Shown here piece after piece: positions 26,480-37,806 of a DNA stretch of 64,000 bases; position 1 is the first letter of the stretch, and every line of letters starts with the position of its first letter. The translations under genes and the position numbers were made by a program. This stretch comes from Pseudomonas uvaldensis (GTDB lineage Bacteria; Pseudomonadota; Gammaproteobacteria; Pseudomonadales; Pseudomonadaceae). The stretch lies in NCBI RefSeq assembly GCF_021271205.1, contig NZ_JAIWKS010000006.1:186001-250000 (forward strand). The letters are read 5' to 3'. The notes beneath the pieces are model-generated. The model saw only the letters and a list, made by a program, of their open reading frames with translations. It ran no database searches and was not told where the DNA came from.

Positions 26480-27682
26480 ATGAAAACCCTCTGGCAGAAC
26501 TGCCACGCCGCCACCATGGCCCAGGGCGTCTACTCGATCATCGAAGACGCCGCCATTGTCACCCAGGGCGAACATATCCAATGGATCGGCCCCCGTGCCC
26601 AGTTGCCGGCCGGCGACTACCCGGCAGTCCACGACCTCAAGGGCGCCTGGGTCACGCCGGGACTGATCGACTGCCACACCCACACGGTGTTCGGCGGCAA
26701 TCGCAGCGGTGAGTTCGAGCAGCGCCTGCAAGGTGTCAGCTACGCCGAAATTGCGGCCGCCGGCGGGGGCATCGCCAGCACCGTGCGCGCTACCCGCGCC
26801 GCCAGCGAAGACGAGCTGTTCGCCAGCGCCGCCAGACGCCTGAAGAGCCTGATGCACGATGGCGTAACCACCGTAGAAATCAAGTCCGGCTACGGTTTGA
26901 ACCTGGTCAATGAGCGCAAGATGTTGCGGGTGATCCGCCGCCTCGGCGCCGAGCTGCCGGTCAGCGTACGCAGCACTTGCCTGGCGGCTCATGCGTTGCC
27001 GCCGGAATACAACGAGCGCGCCGACGATTACATCGAACATATCTGCACCGAGATGCTCCCGGCCCTGGCGGCCGAGGGGCTGGTGGACGCTGTAGATGCT
27101 TTTTGTGAGTACCTGGCGTTCTCCCCGGCACAGGTCGAGCGAGTATTCGTCACCGCGCAACGACTGGGCCTACCGGTGAAGCTGCACGCCGAGCAACTGT
27201 CGTCGCTGCATGGCTCAAGCCTGGCCGCCCGTTATCAGGCGCTGTCTGCCGATCATCTGGAATTCATGACCGAGGATGACGTCCAGGCCATGGCAGAAGC
27301 CGGCACGGTGGCCGTGTTATTGCCGGGGGCGTTTTATTTCCTGCGCGAAACCCAACTGCCGCCGATGGACGCCTTGCGCAAGCACGGCGTGAAAATCGCC
27401 GTGGCCAGCGACCTCAACCCCGGCACCTCGCCGGCGCTGTCGTTGCGCTTGATGCTGAACATGGCCTGCACTTGTTTGCGCATGACCCCGGAAGAAGCCC
27501 TCGCCGGGGTGACGATTCATGCCGCGCAGGCCTTGGGCATGGCCCGGACCCACGGTTCGCTGGAGGCCGGCAAGGTGGCGGACTTCGTTGCCTGGCACAT
27601 CGACCGCCCCGCCGACCTTGCGTACTGGCTCGGCGGCGAACTGGAAAAACGCGTCGTGCGTCACGGCGTTGAACTCGATTGA
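26480..27682 (+). CDS. hutI: Imidazolonepropionase
   Basis: Third step of the pathway: hydrolyses 4-imidazolone-5-propionate to N-formimino-L-glutamate. 400 residues, amidohydrolase fold with metal ligands in [18 protein letters not shown] (His66, His68), KLHAEQ and a late [10 protein letters not shown]. The start at 26480 has GAGGAG upstream and follows the REP cluster; reading further upstream would pass through the REP sequences, so the longer frame is not real. Confidence 0.97.
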   Translation: MKTLWQNCHAATMAQGVYSIIEDAAIVTQGEHIQWIGPRAQLPAGDYPAVHDLKGAWVTPGLIDCHTHTVFGGNRSGEFEQRLQGVSYAEIAAAGGGIASTVRATRAASEDELFASAARRLKSLMHDGVTTVEIKSGYGLNLVNERKMLRVIRRLGAELPVSVRSTCLAAHALPPEYNERADDYIEHICTEMLPALAAEGLVDAVDAFCEYLAFSPAQVERVFVTAQRLGLPVKLHAEQLSSLHGSSLAARYQALSADHLEFMTEDDVQAMAEAGTVAVLLPGAFYFLRETQLPPMDALRKHGVKIAVASDLNPGTSPALSLRLMLNMACTCLRMTPEEALAGVTIHAAQALGMARTHGSLEAGKVADFVAWHIDRPADLAYWLGGELEKRVVRHGVELD

Positions 27683-27693
27683 GGAGAACGGTT

Positions 27694-28497
27694 TTGGAAA
27701 AGGTCCTGAATTTCAAGCAAGGGCGCGTGCCGCTGCTGATCAGCATGCCTCACGCGGGCCTGCGCCTGACTCCGGCGGTACAGGCCGGGTTGATTCCCGA
27801 GGCCCAGAGCCTGCCGGACACCGACTGGCACATCCCCCGGCTCTATGACTTCGCCGCCGAGCTGGGTGCCAGTACGTTGTCCGCCGAGTATTCCCGGTTC
27901 GTCGTCGACCTGAACCGCCCATCGGACGACAAGCCGATGTACGTCGGCGCCACCACCGGTCTGTACCCGGCGACCCTTTTCAACGGCGTGCCGTTGTTTC
28001 GCGAAGGGCTGGAACCGTCAGCCGAAGAGCGGGCGACCTATTTGCAGCAGATCTGGATGCCATATCACCAGGCCTTGCAACAGGAACTGGCGCGACTCAG
28101 GGCCGAGTTCGGCTATGCGTTGCTGTTCGATGCCCACTCGATCCGCTCGGTGATCCCCCATCTGTTCGAGGGCAAGCTGCCGGACTTCAACCTCGGTACC
28201 TTCAACGGCGCCGCCTGCGACCCGTTGCTTGCCGGCCAGCTCGAAGCTATCTGCGCCCGCCACGACGCGTACACCCACGTGCTCAATGGACGGTTCAAGG
28301 GCGGACACATCACGCGGCATTACGGCAACCCCGCCGAACACATCCATGCGGTGCAACTGGAACTGTGCCAGAGCACCTACATGGAAGAGTTCGAACCGTT
28401 CAACTACCGGCCCGACCTGGCTGAGCCGACCCAGGTGGTGCTCAGGGAACTGCTTGAGGGCTTGTTGGCGTGGGGATGCCAGGCTTACAAGCGCTAA
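27694..28497 (+). CDS. hutG: N-formylglutamate deformylase
   Basis: Last step: hydrolyses N-formyl-L-glutamate to formate and glutamate, using the product of HutF. 267 residues of the FGase family: PLLISMPHAGLRLTP, DWHIPRLYDF, EYSRFVVDLNRPSDD, ATTGLYPATLF, FDAHSIRS and the late EHIHAVQLELCQSTYMEE. The start is TTG at 27694, with GAGGAG at 27681-27686 in proper spacing and giving the usual MEKVLxFKQG N-terminus; it lies 11 nt after hutI. Confidence 0.94.
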   Translation: MEKVLNFKQGRVPLLISMPHAGLRLTPAVQAGLIPEAQSLPDTDWHIPRLYDFAAELGASTLSAEYSRFVVDLNRPSDDKPMYVGATTGLYPATLFNGVPLFREGLEPSAEERATYLQQIWMPYHQALQQELARLRAEFGYALLFDAHSIRSVIPHLFEGKLPDFNLGTFNGAACDPLLAGQLEAICARHDAYTHVLNGRFKGGHITRHYGNPAEHIHAVQLELCQSTYMEEFEPFNYRPDLAEPTQVVLRELLEGLLAWGCQAYKR

Positions 28498-28653
28498 CCC
28501 GTGGGGGCAGGGCTTGCTCTCCCATGCCTTACCCCTCGACATGTTTTGACTGCCAGGGGACATGCTCATTAAGGTGATTCGGGTTTATGATGCCGGACGG
28601 CAGACTAAATAGAAGTCCCCACAGGGATGAATCGACCCCTTACGGAGCGCGCA

Positions 28654-29625
28654 ATGCAGACTTTGTACCCGCAGATCAAACCCTATGCCCGGCACGATCT
28701 GGCTGTCGATGACACGCATACGCTCTATGTCGACGAAAGCGGTTCACCGGAAGGTCTTCCGGTGGTGTTCATCCATGGCGGCCCGGGGTCGGGTTGCGAT
28801 GCGCAGAGCCGTTGCTACTTCGATCCGAACCTTTACCGCATCGTCACCTTCGACCAGCGTGGTTGTGGTCGCTCCACTCCCCATGCCAGCCTGGAAAACA
28901 ATACGACCTGGGACCTGGTCGAAGACCTGGAGCGCATCCGTAAGCATCTGGGCATCGATAAATGGGTGCTGTTCGGCGGCTCCTGGGGCTCGACCCTGGC
29001 CCTGGCCTACGCCCAGACCCATCCGGAACGGGTACACGGCCTGATATTGCGTGGGATCTTTCTCTGCCGTCCGCAGGAAATCGAATGGTTCTATCAGGCC
29101 GGCGCCAGCCGCCTGTTTCCCGATTACTGGCAGGACTACATCGCGCCCATTCCCCCGGAGGAGCGCGACGACCTGCTCAGCGCCTTCCACAAACGCCTGA
29201 CCGGTAACGATCAGATCGCCCAGATGCACGCGGCCAAGGCCTGGTCCATCTGGGAGGGCCGGACGGCGACCCTGCGCCCGAACCCGCTGGTGGTCGACCG
29301 TTTCTCCGAACCGCAGCGGGCGTTGTCGATCGCCCGTATCGAATGTCACTACTTCACCAATAACGCGTTCCTCGAGCCCAACCAGCTGATTCGCGACATG
29401 GGCAAGATCGCCCATTTGCCAGGGATCATCGTGCACGGTCGCTACGACGTGATCTGCCCGCTGGACAACGCCTGGGAACTGCACCAGAACTGGCCCAACA
29501 GCGAGCTCCAGGTCATCCGCGATGCCGGCCATGCCGCTTCGGAGCCGGGCATTACCGATGCGTTGGTGCGCGCCGCCGCGCAGATGGCCCGGCGCCTGCT
29601 CGACCTGCCGCCCGAAGAAGCATGA
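28654..29625 (+). CDS. pip: Prolyl aminopeptidase (proline iminopeptidase)
   Basis: Releases N-terminal proline from peptides; alpha/beta hydrolase, cytoplasmic, 323 residues, the usual length. Visible: oxyanion region [12 protein letters not shown], nucleophile motif [18 protein letters not shown], an Asp in GRYDVICP and a His in [10 protein letters not shown] completing the triad. Start at 28654 ([11 protein letters not shown]) with GGAG 7 nt upstream; an in-frame ATG at 28627 lacks a ribosome site. Overlaps dtd by four bases. Confidence 0.95.
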   Translation: MQTLYPQIKPYARHDLAVDDTHTLYVDESGSPEGLPVVFIHGGPGSGCDAQSRCYFDPNLYRIVTFDQRGCGRSTPHASLENNTTWDLVEDLERIRKHLGIDKWVLFGGSWGSTLALAYAQTHPERVHGLILRGIFLCRPQEIEWFYQAGASRLFPDYWQDYIAPIPPEERDDLLSAFHKRLTGNDQIAQMHAAKAWSIWEGRTATLRPNPLVVDRFSEPQRALSIARIECHYFTNNAFLEPNQLIRDMGKIAHLPGIIVHGRYDVICPLDNAWELHQNWPNSELQVIRDAGHAASEPGITDALVRAAAQMARRLLDLPPEEA

Positions 29626-30059
29626 AGGGCCTGTTGCAACGGGTTCGCGGCGCCCGGGTCGAGGTCGGGGCAGAGGTCGTGGGCGCCGTGGATCAGGGCT
29701 TGCTGGTGCTGGTGGCGGTCGAGCCCGAGGACACCCGTGTCAGCGCCGACAAGCTTTTGCACAAGCTGCTCAATTATCGGGTGTTCAGTGATGCCGAAGG
29801 CAAAATGAACCTGTCCCTGGCGGACGTCGGTGGCGGGTTGCTGCTGGTTTCACAGTTCACCCTGGCGGCGGACACCAAAAGCGGCTTGCGGCCGAGTTTT
29901 TCGACGGCTGCACCGCCAGCCTTGGGCGAAGAGTTGTTCAACTATCTCGTCACCCAGGCGAAACAGGTGCATAGCATTGTGGCATCAGGTAGATTCGGCG
30001 CCGACATGCAAGTGCATCTGGTCAATGATGGCCCGGTAACCTTTTTGTTACAGGTCTGA
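29622..30059 (+). CDS. dtd: D-aminoacyl-tRNA deacylase
   Basis: Removes D-amino acids (and glycine mis-charged on tRNA-Ala) from tRNA. 145 residues with both DTD signatures: the [17 protein letters not shown] active-site segment with its SQxT motif (about residue 78-95), and the C-terminal [18 protein letters not shown] with the NxGPxT motif. Coupled to pip by ATGA overlap. Confidence 0.96.
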   Translation: MKGLLQRVRGARVEVGAEVVGAVDQGLLVLVAVEPEDTRVSADKLLHKLLNYRVFSDAEGKMNLSLADVGGGLLLVSQFTLAADTKSGLRPSFSTAAPPALGEELFNYLVTQAKQVHSIVASGRFGADMQVHLVNDGPVTFLLQV

Positions 30060-30379
30060 AAGCGTTTGAAACACCTTTTCGGTCCGATTTCGAGGCTAAA
30101 CAGGGAGTTTTCTCGATAAATACTTTGTTGCCCCTGATGCGTTGTCACGCGGCCTGCTAGATAATCGCGCGCTACGGGGGATCGGCGTTCGCCGGTCCAT
30201 TTGACTTAGGTAGAGACTTGTCCTGGACCGTTTGGGGAATCATTTTGTCCCATCGGAGTCGGAACAATGCTCGCCAACTTGGCAAGAGTGCTTCGCAAGG
30301 TCGGTTTTTCAATGCCGTTACCAAGCGGATACCTTAACTGGCCGTTGGTTTTTTGATCTGTTTTCGGCGAGGGTTGCTC
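30060..30379 (+). other. dtd-opgG intergenic region (320 nt)
   Basis: No gene found. The AT content is higher than in the neighbours, and it must hold the opgGH promoter. TTGACT at about 30200 could be a -35 element, but no convincing -10 is at the right distance. Short inverted motifs (GCCAACTTGGC at 30272-30282) suggest a structured leader. Nothing specific is recognised. Confidence 0.5.
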
Positions 30380-32152
30380 GTGATTGTTAGTCCCTGTAAT
30401 GCACCAAAAATGTCTGCCAAACGGTTTAGAAACGCTCTGGTAGCGGGTTCTGCCCTGTTGTGCCTGCTCGGCGCGGGCCAACTGTGGGCATTCAGCCTGG
30501 ATGATGTATCGGCGAAGGCTCAGGAACTGGCCGGGCAAAAATTCGAAGTCCCGCGCAGCAACCTGCCAAACGAATTTCGCGATATGAAGTTCGCCGACTA
30601 TCAGAAAATCCGTTTCCGCACCGAAAAAGCTGAGTGGGCTGACCAAAAGACACCATTCAGGCTGTCGTTCTATCACCAGGGCATGCATTTCGACACACCG
30701 GTGAAAATCAACGAGATCACCGCGACTAACGTCGAAGAGATCAAGTATGACCCGACGCGCTTCGATTTCGGTGACGTGCAGTTCGATCCAAAGGCCACCG
30801 AACAGCTGGGCTACGCGGGTTTCCGCGTGCTGTACCCCATCAACAAGGCCGACAAGCAAGACGAAATCATGACCATGCTGGGCGCGAGCTATTTCCGCGT
30901 CATTGGCAAGGGCCAGACTTATGGCTTGTCCGCTCGTGGCATGGCCATCGACACCGCCTTGCCATCCGGCGAGGAATTCCCGCGTTTCCGTGAGTTCTGG
31001 ATCCAGCGTCCGAAACCGACCGACAAGCACCTGGTGATCTTTGCCCTGCTGGACTCGCCACGGGCCACCGGCGCCTATCGCCTGACCCTGCGTCCAGGCA
31101 CCGATACCGTGGTCGATGTGAAGGCACGGATGTTCCTGCGTGATCGTGTCAGCAAGCTGGGCGTTGCCCCGCTCACGAGCATGTTCCTGTTCGGCGCCAA
31201 CCAGCCGTCCAAGGTGCTCAATTATCGCCGCGAGCTGCACGACTCCAATGGCCTGTCGATCCATGCCGGCAACGGCGAATGGATCTGGCGTCCGCTGAAC
31301 AACCCGAAACACTTGGCCGTGAGCAACTTCTCGGTAGAAAACCCGCGTGGTTTCGGCCTGCTGCAACGTGGCCGCGACTTCAGCCAATACGAAGACCTGG
31401 ACGATCGCTACGACAAGCGTCCGAGCGCCTGGATCGAACCCAAAGGCGACTGGGGCAAGGGCACTGTGGATCTGGTAGAGATTCCGACCGCCGATGAAAC
31501 CAACGACAACATCGTTGCCTTCTGGAGTCCGGAAAAACTGCCTGAGCCTGGTCAGCCGCTGGACTTCTCCTACCGCCTGCACTGGACCCTCGACGAGGCC
31601 AGCCTGCATTCGCCGGACAGCGCCTGGGTCAAGCAGACCCTGCGTTCCACCGGTGACGTGAAACAGTCCAACCTGATCCGCCAGCCGGACGGCAGTGTGG
31701 CCTACCTGGTGGATTTCGAAGGGCCTTCCCTGCAAGCGCTGCCGGAAGATGCAGAAGTGCGCAGCCAGGTGAGCGTCGGCGACAACGCCGAGGTCGTCGA
31801 GAACAACGTTCGCTACAACCCTGAAACCAAGGGCTGGCGCCTGACCTTGCGCCTGAAGGTCAAGGATCCTAAACAGGCTACCGAAATGCGTGCGGCGCTG
31901 GTCCGTCCGCTGACGCCTGTCGAAGCCCCTGCCGCGTCGCATGCCGTGACTACGACCCTTGCCAAGGCAGACAAGGTCGCCAAGCAGCAGAGCGAAAAAG
32001 AGAAAGAAAAAGAGCAGCAGCAAGCCAAAGAAGAAGCCAAGGCCGTCAAGGCGTCCACCGCCGTAGAGGCGACCCCAACCCCGCAGGAACCGGAACCGAC
32101 TGAACAAGTCCTGACCGAAACCTGGAGCTATCAGTTGCCAGCCGATGAGTAA
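30380..32152 (+). CDS. opgG: Glucan biosynthesis protein G (periplasmic)
   Basis: Periplasmic protein of osmoregulated periplasmic glucan (OPG) synthesis, needed for beta-1,6 branching of the glucan made by OpgH. 590 residues. A signal peptide ([20 protein letters not shown]) follows a short hydrophilic N-terminus. The core shows [16 protein letters not shown], the [16 protein letters not shown] segment and the C-terminal ETWSYQL typical of OpgG. Start GTG at 30380 has GAGGG upstream; an ATG at 30410 is possible. A Lys/Glu/Gln-rich insert (about residues 525-575) before ETWSYQL makes it about 80 residues longer than the E. coli protein. Overlaps opgH by 8 nt. Confidence 0.94.
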   Translation: MIVSPCNAPKMSAKRFRNALVAGSALLCLLGAGQLWAFSLDDVSAKAQELAGQKFEVPRSNLPNEFRDMKFADYQKIRFRTEKAEWADQKTPFRLSFYHQGMHFDTPVKINEITATNVEEIKYDPTRFDFGDVQFDPKATEQLGYAGFRVLYPINKADKQDEIMTMLGASYFRVIGKGQTYGLSARGMAIDTALPSGEEFPRFREFWIQRPKPTDKHLVIFALLDSPRATGAYRLTLRPGTDTVVDVKARMFLRDRVSKLGVAPLTSMFLFGANQPSKVLNYRRELHDSNGLSIHAGNGEWIWRPLNNPKHLAVSNFSVENPRGFGLLQRGRDFSQYEDLDDRYDKRPSAWIEPKGDWGKGTVDLVEIPTADETNDNIVAFWSPEKLPEPGQPLDFSYRLHWTLDEASLHSPDSAWVKQTLRSTGDVKQSNLIRQPDGSVAYLVDFEGPSLQALPEDAEVRSQVSVGDNAEVVENNVRYNPETKGWRLTLRLKVKDPKQATEMRAALVRPLTPVEAPAASHAVTTTLAKADKVAKQQSEKEKEKEQQQAKEEAKAVKASTAVEATPTPQEPEPTEQVLTETWSYQLPADE

Positions 32153-34715
32153 TACGCCAGTACAGCCAGAGACGCTCAGCGAATACCTGGCCCATTTGCC
32201 AATGACCGACGAGCAGCGCGCCGAGCTGGCGGGCTGCTCATCCTTCAGCGAACTGCACCAGCGGCTTTCGTCCTCGACCTTCGATGAGCCCGGCGAAGCG
32301 GCGCAGGCTTCAGTGGGGCGTCGTCTGACCTTGAGCACAGCCGAAGAGCTGGAGGACGCCGAAATGCTGGCGCTCGACGCCAGTGGTCGGGTGTGCCTGA
32401 AGGCGACACCACCAATTCGACGGACCAAAGTCGTGCCGGAGCCCTGGCGTACCAATATCCTGGTGCGTGCGTGGCGGCGTATTACCGGCCGTACCAACCC
32501 GCCGAAGCCACCGAAGGACGCCCGCGTGCTGCCCGAGGCGCGCTGGCGTACCGTGGGCTCGACACGGCGCTACATCCTGTTGCTGCTGATGCTCGGCCAG
32601 ACCATTGTCGCCGGTTGGTACATGAAAGGCATCATGCCGTATCAGGGCTGGTCGCTCGTGGACCTGGACGAAGTCCTGCACCAGCCGTTGTCGCAAACCG
32701 CCACGCAAGTGCTGCCGTATGCGCTGCAGACCAGCATCCTGATCCTGTTCGGTATCCTGTTCTGCTGGGTATCGGCCGGTTTCTGGACCGCCCTGATGGG
32801 CTTCCTGGAACTGCTCACCGGACGCGACAAGTACCGTATCTCCGGGGCCAGCGCCGGCAACGAGCCGATCCCCAAGGACGCCCGTACCGCGCTGGTCATG
32901 CCGATCTGCAACGAAGATGTGCCTCGGGTGTTTGCCGGTTTGCGGGCAACCTTCGAGTCGGTAGCCGCCACTGGCGACCTGGATCGTTTCGATTTCTTCG
33001 TGCTCAGCGACAGTAACGAAACCGACATCTGCGTGGCCGAGCAGCAAGCCTGGCTGGACGTCTGCCGCGAGGCTGGCGGCTTCGGCAAGATCTTCTACCG
33101 TCGTCGCCGTCGTCGCGTGAAGCGCAAGAGCGGTAACCTCGACGATTTCTGCCGTCGTTGGGGCAGCGATTACAAGTACATGGTCGTGCTTGATGCCGAC
33201 AGCGTCATGAGCGGCGAATGCCTGACCAGCCTGGTGCGCCTGATGGAAGCCACGCCGGACGCCGGCATCATCCAGACCGCGCCGAAGGCTTCGGGCATGG
33301 ACACGCTGTATGCGCGCATGCAGCAATTCGCGACACGGGTCTACGGTCCGCTGTTCACCGCCGGCCTGCACTTCTGGCAGTTGGGCGAATCCCATTACTG
33401 GGGACACAATGCGATCATCCGCATGAAGCCCTTCATCGAGCATTGCGCCCTGGCGCCATTGCCCGGCAAAGGTGCCTTCGCCGGTGCGATCCTGTCCCAC
33501 GACTTCGTCGAAGCAGCACTGATGCGCCGTGCCGGCTGGGGCGTGTGGATTGCCTATGACCTGCCGGGCAGCTATGAGGAATTGCCGCCGAACCTGCTGG
33601 ACGAACTCAAGCGTGACCGTCGCTGGTGCCACGGCAACCTGATGAACTTCCGGCTCTTCCTGGTCAAGGGCATGCACCCGGTACACCGTGCGGTGTTCCT
33701 GACCGGGGTGATGTCCTACCTGTCGGCGCCACTGTGGTTCTTCTTCCTGGTGTTGTCCACCGCGCTGCTGGCGGTCAATACGCTGATGGAGCCGCAGTAC
33801 TTCCTCGAACCGCGCCAGTTGTATCCGCTATGGCCGCAATGGCATCCGGAGAAGGCCATCGCGCTGTTCTCGACGACCATCGTGCTGCTGTTCCTGCCCA
33901 AGCTGCTCAGTGTCGTGCTGATCTGGGCCAAGGGTGCGAAGGAGTTCGGTGGCAAGTTCAAGGTGACGCTGTCGATGTTGCTGGAGATGCTGTTCTCCAT
34001 GCTGCTGGCACCGGTCCGGATGATCTTCCACACCCGTTTCGTATTGGCCGCGTTCCTCGGCTGGGCCGCCACCTGGAACTCGCCGAAACGTGACGACGAC
34101 TCGACGCCCTGGAGCGAAGCGGTCAAGCGCCACGGTCCGCAGACCTTGCTGGGCTTCCTCTGGGCGTTGCTGGTGATCTGGCTGAACCCCAGCTTCCTGT
34201 GGTGGCTGGTGCCGATCGTCGGCTCGCTGATGCTGTCGATCCCGGTCTCGGTGATCTCCAGCCGCGTGGGCCTGGGCTTGAAGTCGCGCGATGAAAGCCT
34301 GTTCCTGATCCCGGAGGAGTACGCTCCGCCGCAGGAACTGTTGTCGACCGACCAGTATGCCCATGAGAACCGCTGGCATGCGCTGAACGACGGTTTCATT
34401 CGGGCGGTCGTCGACCCACAGCAAAACGCCTTGGCGTATGCCTTGGCCACATCGCGGCACGGCAAGGCCGAGCCGATCGAATGGCTGCGGGGCGAACGCG
34501 TTCGCCATGCCTTGAAGGTTGGTCCGGCCGGCCTCAGCAATGCCGAGCGCCTGGCGCTGTTGAGCGACCCGGTGGCCCTGTCCCGCCTGCATGAGCAGGT
34601 CTGGAGCGAGAGCCATCCCGAGTGGCTGGCAGCGTGGCGTGAGTCGGTCAATGCCGATCCTCATGCGCCGTTGCTACCGCTTCAGCCGGTCAGTGCCCAG
34701 CCTCAACTGGCCTGA
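32145..34715 (+). CDS. opgH: Glucans biosynthesis glucosyltransferase H (inner membrane)
   Basis: Polymerises the beta-1,2-linked glucan backbone from UDP-glucose and exports it. 856 residues: cytoplasmic N-terminus, membrane helices around 145-165 and 190-225, a GT2 catalytic domain ([31 protein letters not shown] with the DxD-type motif, [17 protein letters not shown] with an ED/HD-type base, and RDRRWCHGN as the QxxRW-like motif), then five or six more helices. Cotranscribed with opgG by 8-nt overlap and followed by a strong terminator. The pair corresponds to the hrpM locus of plant-associated pseudomonads. Confidence 0.96.
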   Translation: MSNTPVQPETLSEYLAHLPMTDEQRAELAGCSSFSELHQRLSSSTFDEPGEAAQASVGRRLTLSTAEELEDAEMLALDASGRVCLKATPPIRRTKVVPEPWRTNILVRAWRRITGRTNPPKPPKDARVLPEARWRTVGSTRRYILLLLMLGQTIVAGWYMKGIMPYQGWSLVDLDEVLHQPLSQTATQVLPYALQTSILILFGILFCWVSAGFWTALMGFLELLTGRDKYRISGASAGNEPIPKDARTALVMPICNEDVPRVFAGLRATFESVAATGDLDRFDFFVLSDSNETDICVAEQQAWLDVCREAGGFGKIFYRRRRRRVKRKSGNLDDFCRRWGSDYKYMVVLDADSVMSGECLTSLVRLMEATPDAGIIQTAPKASGMDTLYARMQQFATRVYGPLFTAGLHFWQLGESHYWGHNAIIRMKPFIEHCALAPLPGKGAFAGAILSHDFVEAALMRRAGWGVWIAYDLPGSYEELPPNLLDELKRDRRWCHGNLMNFRLFLVKGMHPVHRAVFLTGVMSYLSAPLWFFFLVLSTALLAVNTLMEPQYFLEPRQLYPLWPQWHPEKAIALFSTTIVLLFLPKLLSVVLIWAKGAKEFGGKFKVTLSMLLEMLFSMLLAPVRMIFHTRFVLAAFLGWAATWNSPKRDDDSTPWSEAVKRHGPQTLLGFLWALLVIWLNPSFLWWLVPIVGSLMLSIPVSVISSRVGLGLKSRDESLFLIPEEYAPPQELLSTDQYAHENRWHALNDGFIRAVVDPQQNALAYALATSRHGKAEPIEWLRGERVRHALKVGPAGLSNAERLALLSDPVALSRLHEQVWSESHPEWLAAWRESVNADPHAPLLPLQPVSAQPQLA

Positions 34716-34719
34716 TGCA

Positions 34720-34758
34720 CAAAAAGCCCCGCTTCTGAAAGGAAGCGGGGCTTTTTGT
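34720..34758 (+). terminator. Intrinsic terminator after opgH
   Basis: AAAAAGCCCCGCTTC-TGAAAG-GAAGCGGGGCTTTTT: a perfect 10-bp GC stem flanked by A and T runs, a few bases after the opgH stop. Canonical rho-independent shape, symmetrical and so possibly bidirectional. Confidence 0.93.
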
Positions 34759-35094
34759 TGGGTCCAGGATTTGGAGCGCACCGGTGGATGTGGCGAGGGA
34801 AACCATCCCTTCGCCAAATCCGCACCTGGCTTCCCCTGGCCAGTCAGACTATGGTCGAGGGTCGACGCTATCCAGCGCCCGGTTTGCCAGCAAACTACCG
34901 AGCTCGATCAGTTGCTGGATGCCCAAGGCAACATGGCATTCACCATACATCCCTGTGGGAGCGGGCTTGCTCGCGAAAGCGGTGGGTCGGTTTGCGGGGG
35001 ATGTTGGATGTGCCGGCATCTTCACGGGCGAGCACGCTTCCCATAGGAGGAACCGGGCAAGGGCGCCCAGGACGGGCGCCTCGCTACGAGGGGA
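34759..35094. other. opgH to chemoreceptor intergenic region (about 340 nt) with decaying REPs
   Basis: No gene. It holds one intact REP (34952-34975) whose inverted partner at 35021-35046 (TTCACGGGCGAGCACGCTTC) is recognisable but degenerate, and a TGTGGCGAGGG/TCCCTTCGCCA hairpin at 34788-34813 of another repeat family. Both flanking genes end here (convergent). Confidence 0.65.
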
Positions 35095-36999
35095 TCAGAC
35101 CTTGAATCTCCCCACCAGCGTCTGCAAGTGCACGCCCAATCGCGCCAGTTCGGCACTGGAGGCAGCAGTTTCTTCGCTGGACGATGCCGTTTGCTCCGAG
35201 ACATCGCGCACGTTGAGCACGCTGCGGTTGATCTCCTCGGCCACGGCGCTCTGCTGCTCGGCGGCGGCAGCGATCTGCTGGTTCATCGACTGGATGGCCG
35301 AGACCGTGCGGGTAATGTTTTCCAGGGAACCGCCGGCGCGGCGGGTCAGTTCGACGCTGCTGTCGGTCAGGCTGCGGCTGTTGTCCATGATGGTCGCGAC
35401 CTGCTCGGTGCCGTTCTGCAGCCCCAGGATCAGCTCTTCGATTTCCTCGGTGGACTTCTGGGTGCGCTGGGCCAGGCTGCGGACTTCATCGGCGACCACT
35501 GCGAAACCACGTCCGGCTTCACCGGCGCGGGCGGCCTCGATGGCGGCGTTGAGCGCCAGCAGGTTGGTCTGCTGGGCCACGGACTTGATCACGTCCAGCA
35601 CGCTGCCGATCTTGTCGCTTTCGCGCTTCAAGTCGCCCATGGCGGCGGTGGAGTTGCCGACTTCCAGCGCCAGACGCTCGATCTGGGCGATGGCTTCGCC
35701 CACCACCTTGTCGCCTTCACGAGCCTGCTGGTCGGCGGCGACGGCAGCCTCCGAGGCTTCCTCGGCGTTGCGTGCCACTTCCTGCACCGTGGCGGTCATT
35801 TCGTGCATGGCGGTGGCAACCTGATCGGTCTCCACTTTCTGGCTGTTGACGCCGGCACTGGTTTGCTCGGTCACGGCCGAAAGCTGTTCGGCGGCGCTGG
35901 CGATCTGAGTGACGCCTTCGCCGATGCCCCCGATCAGTTGCCGAAGGCCCACGGTCATGCTTTGCATGGCCCGTTGCAGCTGGCCGAGTTCGTCGCGGCG
36001 ATCGGAGGTGAGGTTGTGGGTCAGGTCACCGGCGGCCACGCGTTCGGCCACCGTCAGCGTCTGGGCCAGCGGGCCGACGATCTGCCGGGTAATGAAGGTG
36101 GCGGCAATCACCCCGAACAGCAACGCCAACGCGGCAGCGGCAATCAGGACGGTCTTGGCCTGGGCCGCGTCGTGGTCACGCACGGCGGTCTGGGATACGG
36201 TCAGTTTCTGGCTGGCGTCGATCAACACCTGGCCTTGCTCGGTCATGCGCTGTTGCGCGGCGGCGTTGTCGATCTGCGAGTCGCGGAACTGGGCCACGGC
36301 CGCGCGATAGAGATTGAACGAGTCGTTGGCCTGCTGCAGGTTGGCGGCGTGTTCGGCTGGCAACTGATCGGGCAGGCGTGCAAGCAACTTCAGGACGTTA
36401 TCGATGGCGTCGAGGGCAGGTTGCTGGGCATCGCTCTTGCCACTGTAGGTGTAGCCGCGAACCTGGTAGCGCGCTTGCTGGATCGCTTTGCTCAGGGTGA
36501 CCACGCTATTGAACTGAGTGACATCGCCAGCTTGCAGCGCCGCTTTCTCCACTTCGGCGACGCGGGCCACGGCGTTGTCGGCGCTGGCGCCCAGCTTGCT
36601 GCGTGCATCTTCACGGTTGACGGTGGCGCGGGTCATCAGGGCAAAGGCGCCCTTGTATTCGGCGACGGCGGCCAGTTGCTTGTCGATCAGCGCCACATCG
36701 GCCGGTTGTTCGATCAACTGGCGGGCGGTATTGAGCCCGGCTTCCAGCTTGCCAAGCAGGTCGTTGACCTGCTGCGGCCCTTTCTCGCCCCGTGTGGTGT
36801 TGTAGTCGATGCTCGCCAGGTTCAGGTCCTTGCTCAAGTCGTTGAGACTGGCAATGAACCCCAGCTTGTCGCCTCGGCTGATGACATTGCCCAGGCTGCT
36901 CCAGCCGGTGAAGGCAATCATCAACGTGAGGAACAGCACCAGGCCAAAGCCTGCGCCGAGTTTGCGATTAACGCTTACATTTCCAAGCCATCGGAACAT
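35095..36999 (-). CDS. Methyl-accepting chemotaxis protein with HBM-type sensor
   Basis: 634 residues: membrane helix near the N-terminus ([20 protein letters not shown]), a long all-helical periplasmic region (about 35-285) of the helical bimodular (HBM) type found in McpS-like receptors for organic acids, second membrane helix ([20 protein letters not shown]), HAMP, and the signalling domain with the tip [20 protein letters not shown]. The start at 36999 ([15 protein letters not shown]) has GGGGAG 6-7 nt upstream, preferred over the ATG-like start seven codons earlier. Ligand not deducible. A sigma-28-like -10 lies upstream. Confidence 0.9.
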   Translation of the reverse strand: MFRWLGNVSVNRKLGAGFGLVLFLTLMIAFTGWSSLGNVISRGDKLGFIASLNDLSKDLNLASIDYNTTRGEKGPQQVNDLLGKLEAGLNTARQLIEQPADVALIDKQLAAVAEYKGAFALMTRATVNREDARSKLGASADNAVARVAEVEKAALQAGDVTQFNSVVTLSKAIQQARYQVRGYTYSGKSDAQQPALDAIDNVLKLLARLPDQLPAEHAANLQQANDSFNLYRAAVAQFRDSQIDNAAAQQRMTEQGQVLIDASQKLTVSQTAVRDHDAAQAKTVLIAAAALALLFGVIAATFITRQIVGPLAQTLTVAERVAAGDLTHNLTSDRRDELGQLQRAMQSMTVGLRQLIGGIGEGVTQIASAAEQLSAVTEQTSAGVNSQKVETDQVATAMHEMTATVQEVARNAEEASEAAVAADQQAREGDKVVGEAIAQIERLALEVGNSTAAMGDLKRESDKIGSVLDVIKSVAQQTNLLALNAAIEAARAGEAGRGFAVVADEVRSLAQRTQKSTEEIEELILGLQNGTEQVATIMDNSRSLTDSSVELTRRAGGSLENITRTVSAIQSMNQQIAAAAEQQSAVAEEINRSVLNVRDVSEQTASSSEETAASSAELARLGVHLQTLVGRFKV

Positions 37000-37041
37000 G
37001 CTGTCACTCCCCTGGAGCATCGAATTGGTTTTATGGGGACT

Positions 37042-37049
37042 GTATCGGC
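37042..37049 (-). promoter_or_regulatory. Sigma-28 (FliA)-like -10 of the HBM chemoreceptor
   Basis: GCCGATAC on the minus strand matches the sigma-28 -10 consensus GCCGATAA in 7 of 8 positions, about 43 nt upstream of the start codon. The -35 match (TACAG) is weak. Confidence 0.4.
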
Positions 37050-37098
37050 GGTTCGGGAGGGATCTGTAGAAATGAACTGAAGATCGTGAAACGGGGGG

Positions 37099-37806
37099 TC
37101 AGAACAGCCGAGCGAGCAGCGCCGTGACCGCCGTCTCGACCCGCAGGATTCGCTCGCCCAACTGCACCGGTTGCAGGCCGGCCTTGGCCAGCAGGTCGAC
37201 TTCGTAGGGGATCCAGCCGCCTTCCGGGCCGATCGCCAGGGTGATGGGTTCTGCCAGCGCCCGGGGGCAGGGGGGGTAGTTACCCGGATGACCGACCAGG
37301 CCCAGGGTGCCATTGGTCAGGGCCGGCAGGCGGTCTTCGACGAAGGGCTTGAAGCGTTTCTCGATGATGACTTCAGGCAGCACGCTGTCCCTGGCCTGCT
37401 CCAGGCCGAGGATCAGCTGTTCGCGAATGGCCTCCGGCTCCAGGAACGGGGTCTGCCAGAAGCTTTTTTCCACCCGATAGCTGTTGACCAGGATCACCCG
37501 TGGCACGCCCATGGTGGCGACGGTCTGGAATACCCGCCGGAGCATCTTCGGGCGCGGCAGTGCCAGTACCAGCGTCAGTGGCAGCTTGGCCGGTGGCGGC
37601 TGGTCCAGAGTGACTTGCAGCTCAGCCTCGCGGGCTTCCAGGCGCAGCACCTGGGCGGAGCCCATCAACCCTCCGATGCGCCCGACCCGTAGGCTGTCGC
37701 CAACGGCACTGCGATGGACTTCCTGCATGTGGGTCAATCGACGGTCGCGCAGGACGACCCGGTCCGGCCCGATGAAGTCGGCCTCTTCGAGCAGCAGCAG
37801 GTTCAC
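37099..37806 (-). CDS. rsmE: 16S rRNA (uracil-1498-N3)-methyltransferase
   Basis: Methylates N3 of U1498 in 16S rRNA. 235 residues, SPOUT-class fold: the C-terminal knot region [22 protein letters not shown] and [17 protein letters not shown] is diagnostic, with the N-terminal PUA-like domain [20 protein letters not shown] start overlapping the tatC stop (GTGA), so it ends the ubi-his-tat run. Confidence 0.95.
   Translation of the reverse strand: MNLLLLEEADFIGPDRVVLRDRRLTHMQEVHRSAVGDSLRVGRIGGLMGSAQVLRLEAREAELQVTLDQPPPAKLPLTLVLALPRPKMLRRVFQTVATMGVPRVILVNSYRVEKSFWQTPFLEPEAIREQLILGLEQARDSVLPEVIIEKRFKPFVEDRLPALTNGTLGLVGHPGNYPPCPRALAEPITLAIGPEGGWIPYEVDLLAKAGLQPVQLGERILRVETAVTALLARLF

Noticed and set aside
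30206-32497. 763-residue open frame on the minus strand opposite opgG-opgH
   Set aside because: It is antisense to two well-recognised genes, its composition is a shadow of their codon bias, and no domain or ribosome site is seen.
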